This document shows positions 7,400 to 15,041 of a stretch of 26,955 bases of DNA, piece after piece. A program made the translations under genes and the position numbers. How positions within the stretch are numbered: position 1 is the first letter of the stretch; each line of letters begins with the position of its first letter. The DNA is from a virus: the IMG/VR virus record IMGVR_UViG_3300020370_000027, positions 1 to 26,955 of that record; one strand, 5' to 3'. The notes under the pieces are model-generated. The model did not search any database. It was not told where the DNA came from and saw only the letters and a program-made list of their open reading frames with translations.

Positions 7400-8591
7400 T
7401 TTTTAGTTCCTCTATTTGTTTACTTAAATCTTTTACTGCTTCTATGAGTAGTCCTACAGTATTTGCATACTTCATGGTTTTTACTGTCCCTAGTTCTTTG
7501 TCTTCATGTTCATCTACTAGCTCTGGCACTACTTTCTCTACTTCGTTAGCTACTACTCCTATTTCTTTTGAGTTATTGGCTTTACGAGTAAAATGCACAC
7601 CTCTTAATTTTTTTACTTTATCTAAAGCGTTTTCTATTTGGTAAATGTCCTCTTTCAACGCTAGGTCAGAATATGCACCTACATTACCTGTAGCTGTAAA
7701 ATTACCACTAGTGTCAGTAGTCAACATAGTAGTTCCTGAATTATTTTGGACTAAAAAATTACCATCAAATTTAAGTATAGTGCTACCGCTTGCAGTGAAA
7801 TAAAGTCTATTCCTGCTATCAGCAGAACTAATCCAAGCGTCGTTAGGTAAAGCTGCATTTAGTTTAGTGCCTAATTGCGTTTGTATAGCAGAAGTCACAC
7901 CATCTAAATATCCTAATTCTGTTGAAGTCACATCGCTAACAGAAACATCGCCACTACCATCAGAAACTAAGGCTCTTGCTGTAGTAAGGTTTGCCATTTT
8001 GCTAAAAGCAATTGCAGCCGAAGCACTTATGTCAGCATTTTCTATATTAGATATGCTGTTACCTGTACCATTTGCATCAAAAGTTTTATTAGTAAAAGTA
8101 TCTGTAGTGCTTGCGGTCATAGTTCCTAAAGCAGTTCCGTTAATAGAAGAGCTCGATCCTAGATCTAAAGCATTAAAAGCATCTGTTATAGCTGCTCCAC
8201 TGCCAGCGCCGTCTGAAAAAACAGCTTTAATTTTACCCGTTGGAATAGTTACATTGGCTCCACTACCTTGAGAAATAATTATACTTTGTGATCCACTAGT
8301 ACCATTTTCAATAAACCATAATTTTGAAATAGTATTAGGGGCTATAGTAATAGTACAAGCAGAATCTAAACTTCCCGTATATTTAAGATATATTGCTCTG
8401 CCTGGGTCTGTTGAACCATCAGCTATTGTAGTTGTATGTGTATCAGCGTTAGTTGTAATGCTTTCAGTTCCATAACCTAAAGCCTCTCCAATTAATTCTA
8501 AATTTTCATTGGTACGAGTCCCCCAGGTACCTGATTCATCACCAGTTCCCATCTCTCTAAGTCTGAGATTATTATCGTAACTACTTGCCAT
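7392..8591 (-). CDS. Tail fibre with C-terminal peptidase S74 intramolecular chaperone
   Basis: This 399-residue fibre protein has an N-terminal part containing LREMGTGDESGTWGTRTN, a typical marine phage fibre start, then a Ser/Thr/Asn-rich repeat-like shaft. The C-terminal S74 chaperone domain starts at about residue 306 (AYSDLALKEDI). The dyad Ser308-Lys313 keeps the Ser-x4-Lys spacing of endosialidase chaperones. The Arg seen in the sister fibre's SDERLK is Ala here. The end is a coiled coil (IEAVKDLSKQIEELKNE). It should trimerise and then self-cleave to release the last 90 or so residues. GAGG stands 8 bases before the ATG. Confidence 0.85.
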   Translation of the reverse strand: MASSYDNNLRLREMGTGDESGTWGTRTNENLELIGEALGYGTESITTNADTHTTTIADGSTDPGRAIYLKYTGSLDSACTITIAPNTISKLWFIENGTSGSQSIIISQGSGANVTIPTGKIKAVFSDGAGSGAAITDAFNALDLGSSSSINGTALGTMTASTTDTFTNKTFDANGTGNSISNIENADISASAAIAFSKMANLTTARALVSDGSGDVSVSDVTSTELGYLDGVTSAIQTQLGTKLNAALPNDAWISSADSRNRLYFTASGSTILKFDGNFLVQNNSGTTMLTTDTSGNFTATGNVGAYSDLALKEDIYQIENALDKVKKLRGVHFTRKANNSKEIGVVANEVEKVVPELVDEHEDKELGTVKTMKYANTVGLLIEAVKDLSKQIEELKNE

Positions 8592-8628
8592 GTTTTTACC
8601 TCGTTAAATTATAATTAAATTATTAACA

Positions 8629-9600
8629 TTAAGCCACATCTTCCCAATCAGGAGTTTGAGTATCTGTTGTTTCACTAAAGCTTGATGTTTGTGTTTCTGT
8701 TATTTGACTAAAACTTGAGTCTTGATTTTCGCTTATATCTGAATAACTAGGTGTTTGCGAAGTAACAACTCCGCTATAACTAGAATTTTGACTTTCATCT
8801 ACTTCCCCCCAAACTAATACAAAACTTATATCTCCAGAGTTTCCAGCTTGCCCCAAAACAGTTACATTTGCTTTGCCTGTGAAATTAAGTGTGCCAAGGT
8901 TTGCAGTTAAACTTAATCCACTAACAGTTACTGAATTTGAAGATTTTTGAGTTACTGTGCCTAAAGCTACAGTTCCAACTTGGCCAGTTAGCGTTACATT
9001 AGCATCTGCGTTCGGCAAAATAGTTCCTAAAGCAGATGTGCCAGCTTGGCCAGTAATACTTACATTGCCTTTTCCTTGTATCGCAGTAGTACCTAAAGCA
9101 CCTGTCGCTAGTTGAGTTGCCGGGGTAACTTCTGCTTTTCCTTGAATTGTTAAAGTGCCTAATTCGCCATCTGCTTCATCAGCAGCAGGGATAGAAACAT
9201 TAGCTGCTGCATTTATACTTACACTAACAGAACCTACATTACCTGCTAAAGTGGGTAAGATAGCTACTACACTACCATTTACACCAACTCCTGATATCGC
9301 TCCAGTTCCTACTTGACCAGCGGGGGTTACATTAGCCTCTGCATCTGTAGAAATACTTCCTAAAGAACTTGTACTAACAAAACCACTTAAAGTTAAATTA
9401 GCTTCTGCATCTGGCGTGATAGAACCAACAGCTGAAGTTCCTACTTGAGATCCAAGAGTTATATTTGCTTTTCCTACAAAAGTAAAAGAGCCAACAGCAC
9501 TTGTACCAACTTGTCCTGTGACATTTACATCAACACTTACAGAACCGTCGCCAGCCAATGCTGAAAATGGGGTTTCTGAAAATGCACTTATACCAAACAT
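8629..9600 (-). CDS. Repeat-built virion protein with 22-residue and 11-residue repeats
   Basis: This 323-residue protein begins MFGISAFSETPFSALAG. About residues 26-260 hold roughly ten degenerate copies of a 22-residue beta-type unit with core N-V-T-x-x-G-Q-V-G-T-S-A-L-G-T-I. The last 60 residues, from W264, change to an 11-residue repeat with an aromatic residue at the start of each unit and a Gln at position 8. Strongly acidic, Ser/Thr-rich character suggests a virion surface or fibre protein. No ribosome site precedes the ATG at 9600; it follows the stop of a 34-residue frame, so it may be translated by coupling. Function unknown; the virion assignment rests on position between fibre genes and on composition. 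Confidence 0.65.
   Translation of the reverse strand: MFGISAFSETPFSALAGDGSVSVDVNVTGQVGTSAVGSFTFVGKANITLGSQVGTSAVGSITPDAEANLTLSGFVSTSSLGSISTDAEANVTPAGQVGTGAISGVGVNGSVVAILPTLAGNVGSVSVSINAAANVSIPAADEADGELGTLTIQGKAEVTPATQLATGALGTTAIQGKGNVSITGQAGTSALGTILPNADANVTLTGQVGTVALGTVTQKSSNSVTVSGLSLTANLGTLNFTGKANVTVLGQAGNSGDISFVLVWGEVDESQNSSYSGVVTSQTPSYSDISENQDSSFSQITETQTSSFSETTDTQTPDWEDVA
8632..9525 (-). repeat. Protein-level tandem repeats: 22-residue set (8821-9525) and 11-residue set (8632-8811)
   Basis: Within the 323-residue protein, the 22-residue unit repeats about ten times with core GQVGTSALG and a recurring G-K-A or D-A-x-A at the unit end; one unit near the middle is longer. The C-terminal set has five full units and a half unit of exactly 11 residues: WGEVDESQNSS, YSGVVTSQTPS, YSDISENQDSS, FSQITETQTSS, FSETTDTQTPD, WEDVA. 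The DNA copies have diverged, so these are old protein repeats and not recent duplications. Confidence 0.8.
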
Positions 9601-9602
9601 AA

Positions 9603-9707
9603 TTAATTATAAAATTTTTTTCTAAATTCTTTGCGTAATTTCTTTTCTTCTTCTAATTTTTTATAGAATTTTTTATCTATTTTTTTTGTATTTAATTTTA
9701 AAGCCAT
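9603..9707 (-). CDS. 34-residue lysine-rich helical microprotein (candidate)
   Basis: An ATG at 9707 overlaps the last codons of the 341-residue gene and has AAGG close upstream (spacing 3, short). The frame encodes MALKLNTKKIDKKFYKKLEE and continues to a TAA at 9603, with 17 Lys or Arg among 34 residues. It is predicted to be a single charged helix. It covers the only sizeable gap in this part of the cluster, and its stop lies 2 bases before the ATG of the next gene, which lacks its own ribosome site. Either it is a real microprotein or a translational coupler. AT-rich DNA readily encodes Lys-rich frames, so the confidence is moderate. Confidence 0.45.
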   Translation of the reverse strand: MALKLNTKKIDKKFYKKLEEEKKLRKEFRKKFYN

Positions 9708-10723
9708 TCGCCTTGATCAGTAGGATAACGAATATATCCTTTTACCTGTTTTATTTCTAAAGTATTTTTGTCATACACCAAGCCATATATCCAAATAAAG
9801 TCATCTTCTCTACTTTCTGGCACAGGAAAATTAAGACTTTTTTCTTTGCAAAATTCTTTCATAATATCTTTAGTGGTTGTAAAGAAAACATCATACTCAT
9901 CTGCTTCTGTACCATCTTCATTAAAAATTTTTGCAAAAAAGAAAGTTGTTGGTGCGTAAATAGGAACCTCTGGTCTTGGTATAAAAGTATCTGGGTGTTT
10001 TTGATAATTACTTGTATGTTCTGTATCTGCTATAACCAATTTAAACTGTTTTTTACCTGTCACTGTGTTGTATTTTATAGCGTTCCATTCTTTATATGTG
10101 TAGCCTACATTAGGAACTTTAAAAGCATTTAATGTTTCTGTTGGGACATCTAAAAAAACATTGTACCAACTATATGTTTTTACATTCGTGTATGGCGGTC
10201 TTAAAGGTGCATCATCATGTTCTTGGTAAGTACCAATAATATTAAATCTATTACACTTCCATTCTTGATCTTTGCCAAATACTTTTTCTACTTCTTTTAT
10301 TAATTTATCAGATTGCCATAGTCCTATATTATAATCAGTTCTCACTAATTTTTTATTTACATAAACTTCATCATAAGTGTTTGTGCTTTTTGGCACAGCC
10401 ATATTATTTTCAATATTATAGGTATCTGTTTCTTTAGGACGTATTAAAGTAGAAAGAGTTAAAAATTCTTGATAGGTATTTGCTTCCCATAATTTTTGAT
10501 AATATTCAACATCTTTAGTTTCTACATAAGTACCATCACTTTCTTCGGTAAGAATTATTCCACTATCTGTTTTGTTCCATTCATAACGTAAATTTTCCTT
10601 TGTAATTGGGTCTTGTACCCATAAAGATATTCTATTGAAGGGTTTATCATTTTCATCAACATCAGGATTTATCCCTATATTTCCAAATTCTTCTGTATAT
10701 TTTGTTAATTTTATTTTGCTCAT
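9698..10723 (-). CDS. Unknown 341-residue protein of the fibre region
   Basis: I do not recognise this protein. It is soluble-looking, mixed alpha/beta and rich in aromatic and charged residues, with no membrane helix or signal peptide. Motifs that stand out are RISLWVQDPITKENLRYEW at about 31-49, a Pro-rich FIPRPEVPIYAPTTFFFAKI at about 246-265, and a well-folded-looking C-terminus (DFIWIYGLVYDKNTLEIKQV). Its composition differs from its Ser/Thr/Gly-rich fibre neighbours. It overlaps the gene before it by 4 bases (ATGA), so it belongs to the same operon. It could be a fibre chaperone or assembly protein, or a virion component; neither is shown by the sequence. Confidence 0.55.
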   Translation of the reverse strand: MSKIKLTKYTEEFGNIGINPDVDENDKPFNRISLWVQDPITKENLRYEWNKTDSGIILTEESDGTYVETKDVEYYQKLWEANTYQEFLTLSTLIRPKETDTYNIENNMAVPKSTNTYDEVYVNKKLVRTDYNIGLWQSDKLIKEVEKVFGKDQEWKCNRFNIIGTYQEHDDAPLRPPYTNVKTYSWYNVFLDVPTETLNAFKVPNVGYTYKEWNAIKYNTVTGKKQFKLVIADTEHTSNYQKHPDTFIPRPEVPIYAPTTFFFAKIFNEDGTEADEYDVFFTTTKDIMKEFCKEKSLNFPVPESREDDFIWIYGLVYDKNTLEIKQVKGYIRYPTDQGEWL

Positions 10724-11358
10724 GGGTTTCTGTTAAACACAATAGAACAAGAGTTTCCTGGAGCAGTAAAAGGAATCAGAGCAGAAGTATTATTGGCTGC
10801 AACAGTTTGGGTTATAGTCCATTGCCATTGAGTTCTATCTCCAGAAGAAACTACGTAAGTAGCATCACTTCTATTGTAAACATTACTGTTTATAGTGACT
10901 TTTTTAAATGCAGTATCGTTGTTAGCAACAGTTGCTGAAGAGCTATCAGTTGCAAATAACAGGGTAGTTGATTGATTTCCAGAGACATCACTATCTCCAG
11001 CAACATTAAAAGTTTCTATAGTTTGTCCACCTAAAAAATCAGAGTCAGCGTAGTCATTCATAGAGCCATAATTAGTACCTGTAGGTCTAAAGGTAGTGTT
11101 ATAGCCTTTATATCTTATATTTGACCCAGCAACGTATTGACTACCAGGAGTATCTTTATTTGTAGCACCGACAGTCATTGAAATGCTCCAATCGGCTGCT
11201 TTGTCATAGTAGTCATTCCAAGAAGCTGTAGCACCTGAACTCTTGCCTGTTAATGCTCTTATATCGCTATCATTAATTGATACTGTAGATCCAGAAGAGC
11301 CACCTACCTCAACGTGCATTTCATTTAAACTTATGGCACCTGAACTTGGAGTAGCCAT
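10720..11358 (-). CDS. Beta-rich virion/fibre-associated protein, paralogue of the gene at 6791-7399
   Basis: This 212-residue protein has an N-terminal domain with SGAISLNEMHVEVGGSSG, then INDSDIRALTGKSSGAT and WNDYYDKAADW. It matches the first 60 residues of the 6791-7399 product and the common marine phage tail domain. The rest is Ser/Thr/Asn/Gly-rich beta structure ending ALIPFTAPGNSCSIVFN. Its ATG shares one base with the stop of a 61-residue membrane protein gene, and it overlaps the next gene by 4 bases. It follows the S74 fibre at 11543-12814 in the same way its paralogue follows the other S74 fibre. Probably a fibre-tip or attachment protein. Confidence 0.65.
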   Translation of the reverse strand: MATPSSGAISLNEMHVEVGGSSGSTVSINDSDIRALTGKSSGATASWNDYYDKAADWSISMTVGATNKDTPGSQYVAGSNIRYKGYNTTFRPTGTNYGSMNDYADSDFLGGQTIETFNVAGDSDVSGNQSTTLLFATDSSSATVANNDTAFKKVTINSNVYNRSDATYVVSSGDRTQWQWTITQTVAANNTSALIPFTAPGNSCSIVFNRNP

Positions 11359-11543
11359 TATTTATTCCTAGAATGTTTACCATTCCCTTTATTATTTCCT
11401 GAGTCGTATTGCGTTAATTCTTTGAAATAATATTTTCTTATAGTATTAACCTTGTACCAAAAAATATTCATACCTCTGGGATTAGAAAGTTCTCCTATCA
11501 TAATTACTATACAAGCTAATAAAGGTATAAATATAAGTTCCAT
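11358..11543 (-). CDS. 61-residue single-pass membrane protein
   Basis: This small protein has a hydrophobic N-terminal helix (LIFIPLLACIVIMIGEL, about 3-19) and a basic, Asn/Lys-rich tail ending GNNKGNGKHSRNK. It starts in a TAATG overlap with the stop of the S74 fibre gene and shares one base with the next gene, so it is translated as part of the fibre operon. Layout is similar to the 44-residue protein at 6647-6781, which also lies close to a fibre module. No family recognised. Roles in lysis or as a tail-tip membrane peptide are both possible. Confidence 0.55.
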   Translation of the reverse strand: MELIFIPLLACIVIMIGELSNPRGMNIFWYKVNTIRKYYFKELTQYDSGNNKGNGKHSRNK

Positions 11544-12814
11544 TATTTACCCTCTAATTCTTTTACTCTGGCTGATAAATCTTTTACAGCTTCGATCAAT
11601 ACTGCTGTTAATCTGCTGTAATCTACAGACTTAGTACCCATTTCATCATCTGCTGTTAATACTATTTCTGGTAATATCTTTTCTACTTCTTGAGCTATAA
11701 CACCTATATTTTCTCTTTCATCTCTGGTGTAAGTGACACCTCGTAATTGCTCTACTTTATCTAAACCATCAGTTAAAGTTTCAATATTATCTTTTAGTCT
11801 TTCGTCTGAATAAGCTGTGACATTATCATTAAAAGTTGCAGCACCTGCTGCTGACATATCTAGCGTAAGAGCAGTAATTTCTGAGCCACCATCATTTCCT
11901 AAAAGTACAATATCCTTATCTGAAACTGTGGAACGAATGTTTAGGTTTTGTGATCCCATGTCAATGTTCCCTATCTCAGTTCCATCATCTTTAAACCTTA
12001 TGTGTTCTCCACCAGCATCAATAGTAATGTCTGAATTACTATCTAGTATTAAATCGCCTGTGCCATTGTCAGCTATATATGAATTATTGGTATCGTGGTA
12101 AATGGATAAATCATCTCCTGCACCAAATATTAACTGACCATTATCGCCTAATTTAACATTCTCATTAAAGGTTGCTCTACCTGCTTGTGACATATCTAGT
12201 CTTAAAGCAGTAATTTCTGAGCCATCATCATTCCCTTTAACTATAAAGTCTCCATCGCTAATTTCAGGCTTTAGCATAAAATTTGTGCCATCATTTGATA
12301 ATGAACCCCAAATCGTACCATTATCTTTTAAGTTTATATCTGCACCATTAGCATCAAGAATAATATCTCCTGCAACATCTATAGTTAAATCTCCTGAACT
12401 TAAATCTATTTCAGTGCCATCAATAGTAATGTTATCTACAGTAATACCACCATCAACATCTAGTGTTCCCGGAAGTGTGACATTACCACTAGCGTCTTCG
12501 TGCACAGCTTTACTTGCAGGCATGGTACAAAATACATCTTTAGTTCCTGAAGAAAAATTAACTGCGGAATCAGAATTAGAACTGCTTATAACTGTAGTTC
12601 TAGCCAATGTATCTGGAGAAGCGTCTGCTACTGTGCCAAGGCCTACTTCAAACTCATCTGCTGTTTGATGAACTATTGCGTAATAACAAGTATTAGTATT
12701 ACCAATACCTGCTACAAAAGTTTCAAAACCAGTTTCAGCGCCTGCTAAATTTACTGTGCCTGTGCCAGTAGTGGTAGTGGTTTCTTTTACCCTATCATTT
12801 AGGACAAGAGCCAT
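11543..12814 (-). CDS. Tail fibre with C-terminal peptidase S74 intramolecular chaperone
   Basis: This 423-residue fibre protein has an N-terminal domain (about 1-110) of the type that attaches to the virion in marine phages, including LNDRVKETTTTTGTGTVNL. A repeat-containing beta shaft follows to about 333. The S74 domain starts at AYSDERLKDNI with the dyad Ser336-Lys341 and continues with ENIGVIAQEVEKILPEIV, ending in a coiled coil (DLSARVKELEGK). Self-cleavage should occur just before Ser336 after trimerisation. A strong ribosome site (AGGAGG, 5 bases before the ATG) suggests high expression. The shaft holds a 112-residue internal duplication. It would bind the host surface. Confidence 0.88.
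   Translation of the reverse strand: MALVLNDRVKETTTTTGTGTVNLAGAETGFETFVAGIGNTNTCYYAIVHQTADEFEVGLGTVADASPDTLARTTVISSSNSDSAVNFSSGTKDVFCTMPASKAVHEDASGNVTLPGTLDVDGGITVDNITIDGTEIDLSSGDLTIDVAGDIILDANGADINLKDNGTIWGSLSNDGTNFMLKPEISDGDFIVKGNDDGSEITALRLDMSQAGRATFNENVKLGDNGQLIFGAGDDLSIYHDTNNSYIADNGTGDLILDSNSDITIDAGGEHIRFKDDGTEIGNIDMGSQNLNIRSTVSDKDIVLLGNDGGSEITALTLDMSAAGAATFNDNVTAYSDERLKDNIETLTDGLDKVEQLRGVTYTRDERENIGVIAQEVEKILPEIVLTADDEMGTKSVDYSRLTAVLIEAVKDLSARVKELEGK
11816..12394 (-). repeat. Internal duplication in the fibre shaft, period 112 codons
   Basis: Residues about 141-221 and 253-333 of the fibre are copies 336 bases apart (11816-12058 and 12152-12394). The best-conserved part reads GNDDGSEITALRLDM in one copy and GNDGGSEITALTLDM in the other, each followed by S-x-A-G-x-A-T-F-N-x-N-V. 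The DNA is still clearly similar there, for example gcagtaatttctgagcca in both copies on the plus strand. Confidence 0.8.
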
Positions 12815-12823
12815 GCTCTCCTC

Positions 12824-13252
12824 CTACGCTATTCTTATAATAGCCGTGCTTGCTGCTGCTGCTGGGAAGACTATAGTAAAGTCTCCAGCGGTTGAAGTTT
12901 TATCTCCACCAAAATCTATAGTAGCAACTGATTTATTAGAATCAGAACTGTTATAGATCATACAACCTCTAGCTGTAACAGTGGCTGTTCCAAAAGTTAA
13001 ATCTGAAAAATCAGTTATAGCGGTAGTGCCGTCTATAGAAGGATCTACTCTTGTTAAAGTTCCTCCGCCAGAAGTATAGTTTGTACCACTAGCTTGACCA
13101 GTTGTTACGAAAGCAGTTGTAGCAGCTCCTAAAGTTGCAGAGCTAGTGTACAAAGCTAGTTTAAATGTATCACCACCAGAGTTTTTAAAATTATGAACTG
13201 CTTCTAAAAGTTCTTTTTTAAAACTACTGGTTAAAGTAGAAGTAATTGCCAT
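12824..13252 (-). CDS. Conserved phage virion structural protein
   Basis: This 142-residue protein has a short N-terminal helix with SFKKELLEAVHNF at about 10-22, then Ala/Thr/Gly-rich beta structure. It contains TFKLALYTSSATLG, NYTSGGGTL and FSDLTFGTATVTARGCMIYN, a set of motifs I recognise from small structural proteins repeated across many marine and soil phages. GAGG lies 7 bases before the ATG. It follows the connector genes and precedes the first fibre gene, so it may be a tail or decoration protein. The precise location in the virion is not shown. Confidence 0.65.
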   Translation of the reverse strand: MAITSTLTSSFKKELLEAVHNFKNSGGDTFKLALYTSSATLGAATTAFVTTGQASGTNYTSGGGTLTRVDPSIDGTTAITDFSDLTFGTATVTARGCMIYNSSDSNKSVATIDFGGDKTSTAGDFTIVFPAAAASTAIIRIA

Positions 13253-13277
13253 GTTTATTCCTCATAATAAGCTAAAA

Positions 13278-13571
13278 CTATTTTAAAATTTTAGCTAGTT
13301 CTTCTTCGCCACCTTTTATCAACTCTTGAATTAAAGTAGCTTTGTAAGATTTTATAGCATTTTTTATGTAAATTAAACAAACTTGTTTTATTTGCTCTTT
13401 ATAAGCTTTTGCTTGTTCTACAACATGAGGCTCATTATTCTCAGAATAACCAACTATTTTTTCAGCTAATCTTTCTGCCCAAAATTCTGGCGGATGGCCG
13501 CCGAAATTAGATGTTTTAGTTTCTACTACACCTAACTCTGGTATTCCGTCTGGAGTTATTTTTATTACCAT
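13278..13571 (-). CDS. Small conserved helical phage protein
   Basis: This 97-residue protein has a conserved middle part FGGHPPEFWAERLAEKIV at about 23-40, followed by two predicted amphipathic helices rich in Lys and Glu. I know similar small proteins from other tailed phage structural clusters but no named function. Its start overlaps the upstream Rossmann-like gene by 7 bases, so the two are co-translated. The position next to a tail-type gene could suggest a tail assembly chaperone, but a podovirus has no tape measure and no slippery frameshift site is evident, so I do not call it that. Confidence 0.55.
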   Translation of the reverse strand: MVIKITPDGIPELGVVETKTSNFGGHPPEFWAERLAEKIVGYSENNEPHVVEQAKAYKEQIKQVCLIYIKNAIKSYKATLIQELIKGGEEELAKILK

Positions 13572-14332
13572 TTTTTTGGCTCGTTATGACTTTCTTCTAT
13601 TATTTCTTTTAATTGTATCTCTGCTTTACCATCTTCTCTACCTACTAAAGTTGGCTGTGGTATATATTGTTTTTCTTTATTATTACTTTTCTTTCTAACT
13701 TTTAATTGTTGTTTTTCAGAATCATAATCAACTATTAAAGGATTTTCTAACCTATGATAGCCATAAAGTTTTTCTTCTGGCTCTACCGCTGTATCTAATA
13801 AATAACTAGAAGCGGCCACACCTATCTCTATACCAATATTCATACAGTTAGCTAACCAATATTCACAACAAGCTCTTCCAGCTTCAGCAAAATATAAATT
13901 ACCTTTGTAACCAAAATCTATACCAAACAAATGCAAAGAGCCAACTCTGTGCCAATAAGCAAAAGCTATCGCATAGGCAACTGTATTGTTTAAATAATAT
14001 GAATTATTTTCTTTTACTACTTGTTCAATTGGATATTCAACTAAACCTGGACAACGATTATCTAATTCACATGTATATATAGGACCTTCATGATTTAACA
14101 AAACTTCTTTCATGCCATTAGTTTGTAGCCCAGCATCATCACTATCTAAAAATCTAGAAGCTGGGTCCATCATAAAAACTCTATCGTGTTTAATTACGTT
14201 GGCTACAGCATTGATTACCCATATTTCATCAAAATGTTCGCCGTTAGATCTAGCTAATGCAAAGTCAAACCAACTTTTTCCCAAGCCAACTAAAGCTATT
14301 TTTTTACCTTGAAGTTCTTGAATCTTCTCCAT
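13565..14332 (-). CDS. Rossmann-like protein resembling DUF115 / GT42-type transferases
   Basis: This 255-residue protein begins with a beta strand and glycine loop KKIALVGLGKSWFDFALA (10-27), followed by strand IWVINAVA, then HDRVFMMDP at 49-57, NNTVAYAIAFA at 115-125, LHLFGIDFGYKG at 133-144 and EAGRACCEYWL at 150-160. The order of glycine loop, N, D-P, and a T-x-x-x-A-I-x-x-A helix before L-x-G-I-D-F resembles the nucleotide-sugar binding fold of DUF115 and sialyltransferase family 42 proteins. The last 60 residues are charged and probably flexible. It sits between neck and fibre genes, so it may glycosylate a virion or host component. The fold is a reasonable call; donor, acceptor and activity are not known. 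Confidence 0.5.
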   Translation of the reverse strand: MEKIQELQGKKIALVGLGKSWFDFALARSNGEHFDEIWVINAVANVIKHDRVFMMDPASRFLDSDDAGLQTNGMKEVLLNHEGPIYTCELDNRCPGLVEYPIEQVVKENNSYYLNNTVAYAIAFAYWHRVGSLHLFGIDFGYKGNLYFAEAGRACCEYWLANCMNIGIEIGVAASSYLLDTAVEPEEKLYGYHRLENPLIVDYDSEKQQLKVRKKSNNKEKQYIPQPTLVGREDGKAEIQLKEIIEESHNEPKKW

Positions 14333-14343
14333 TTTTTTTCTCT

Positions 14344-15024
14344 TTAAGTTACATTTGTTCTTAGTGCATCAGCTCTGTATTCATCTCTTCTACTTTTGCC
14401 TTCTGCTCTATTTTTAAGTCTTGCTATTTCTTCCATAAATCTTTTTTCATATTGACCCAATATTTCTGGCTCTCCTTTTAAAAAGGTGTAAGCCTCAACT
14501 AAAGAGCCATACAATAAAGCGTTTCTTGCATTTGTTGATAACCAAGTTGTGCCACTATCAGAACCAGATGTTAAAGAAGTTGGTTTGTAGAGGTAGTGAA
14601 GTTCGGCTGTGTAGTTTGCGTCTGGAACTGGGCTTACTGTTATGGTAGATCCATTATTAGAAGCTGTAGAAAGTTCTTTATCAAAATCAGCGTAATATAA
14701 AGGCAACCCTCTTAAATTAGTATCGGCTGGATCTTCTGAATACTCTTGCATAAATGTAGGGTGCTTTTTTAAAAGATAGTGATAATCTCCACCAGAGTCT
14801 AATACTGCTAAAGAAAAACTAGCTACGTAGTCTGAAGGTGCTGTTAAAAATCTATTCCCAGATGTAAAAGTTCCAGTTACATTTTTTCTAAAAAAATCAA
14901 ATTCAACTAGTTCAAATATTCTTTCTTCTGTATTTTTAATAAAGTCTGCAATAGTATTAACAAAAGTAGTTTCTGTGCTATCACAAAAGTTTTTAATTAA
15001 ATTAGTAAGCTCTGTGTAAGTCAT
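14344..15024 (-). CDS. Head-tail adaptor protein (SU10 adaptor / T7 gp11-like)
   Basis: This 226-residue protein begins with MTYTELTNLIKNFCDSTETT and a helix NTIADFIKNTEERIFELVE. It is followed by a beta region with FLTAPSDYVASFSLAVL and a C-terminal helical part (NARNALLYGSLVEAYTFLKG, then YEKRFMEEIARLKNR). This helix-beta-helix layout is that of phage adaptor proteins that form a ring under the portal, often annotated as phage adaptor protein or tail tubular protein A. Together with the 223-residue protein at 15878-16549 it would build the neck of a short-tailed virion. The tail module order supports this. Confidence 0.72.
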   Translation of the reverse strand: MTYTELTNLIKNFCDSTETTFVNTIADFIKNTEERIFELVEFDFFRKNVTGTFTSGNRFLTAPSDYVASFSLAVLDSGGDYHYLLKKHPTFMQEYSEDPADTNLRGLPLYYADFDKELSTASNNGSTITVSPVPDANYTAELHYLYKPTSLTSGSDSGTTWLSTNARNALLYGSLVEAYTFLKGEPEILGQYEKRFMEEIARLKNRAEGKSRRDEYRADALRTNVT

Positions 15025-15041
15025 ATTTAAATTATATCAAA

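Noticed and set aside
8608-8613. Perfect TATAAT on the minus strand before the S74 fibre gene at 7392-8591
   Set aside because: No good -35 match 16-18 bases upstream, and a start 7 bases downstream would leave only about 10 leader bases and cut into the GAGG site. AT-rich gaps easily give this match.
13278-14332. Overlapping pair as tail-assembly chaperones made by frameshift
   Set aside because: The virion looks short-tailed with no tape measure, the 255-residue protein looks like a Rossmann enzyme, and no slippery sequence is evident at the overlap.
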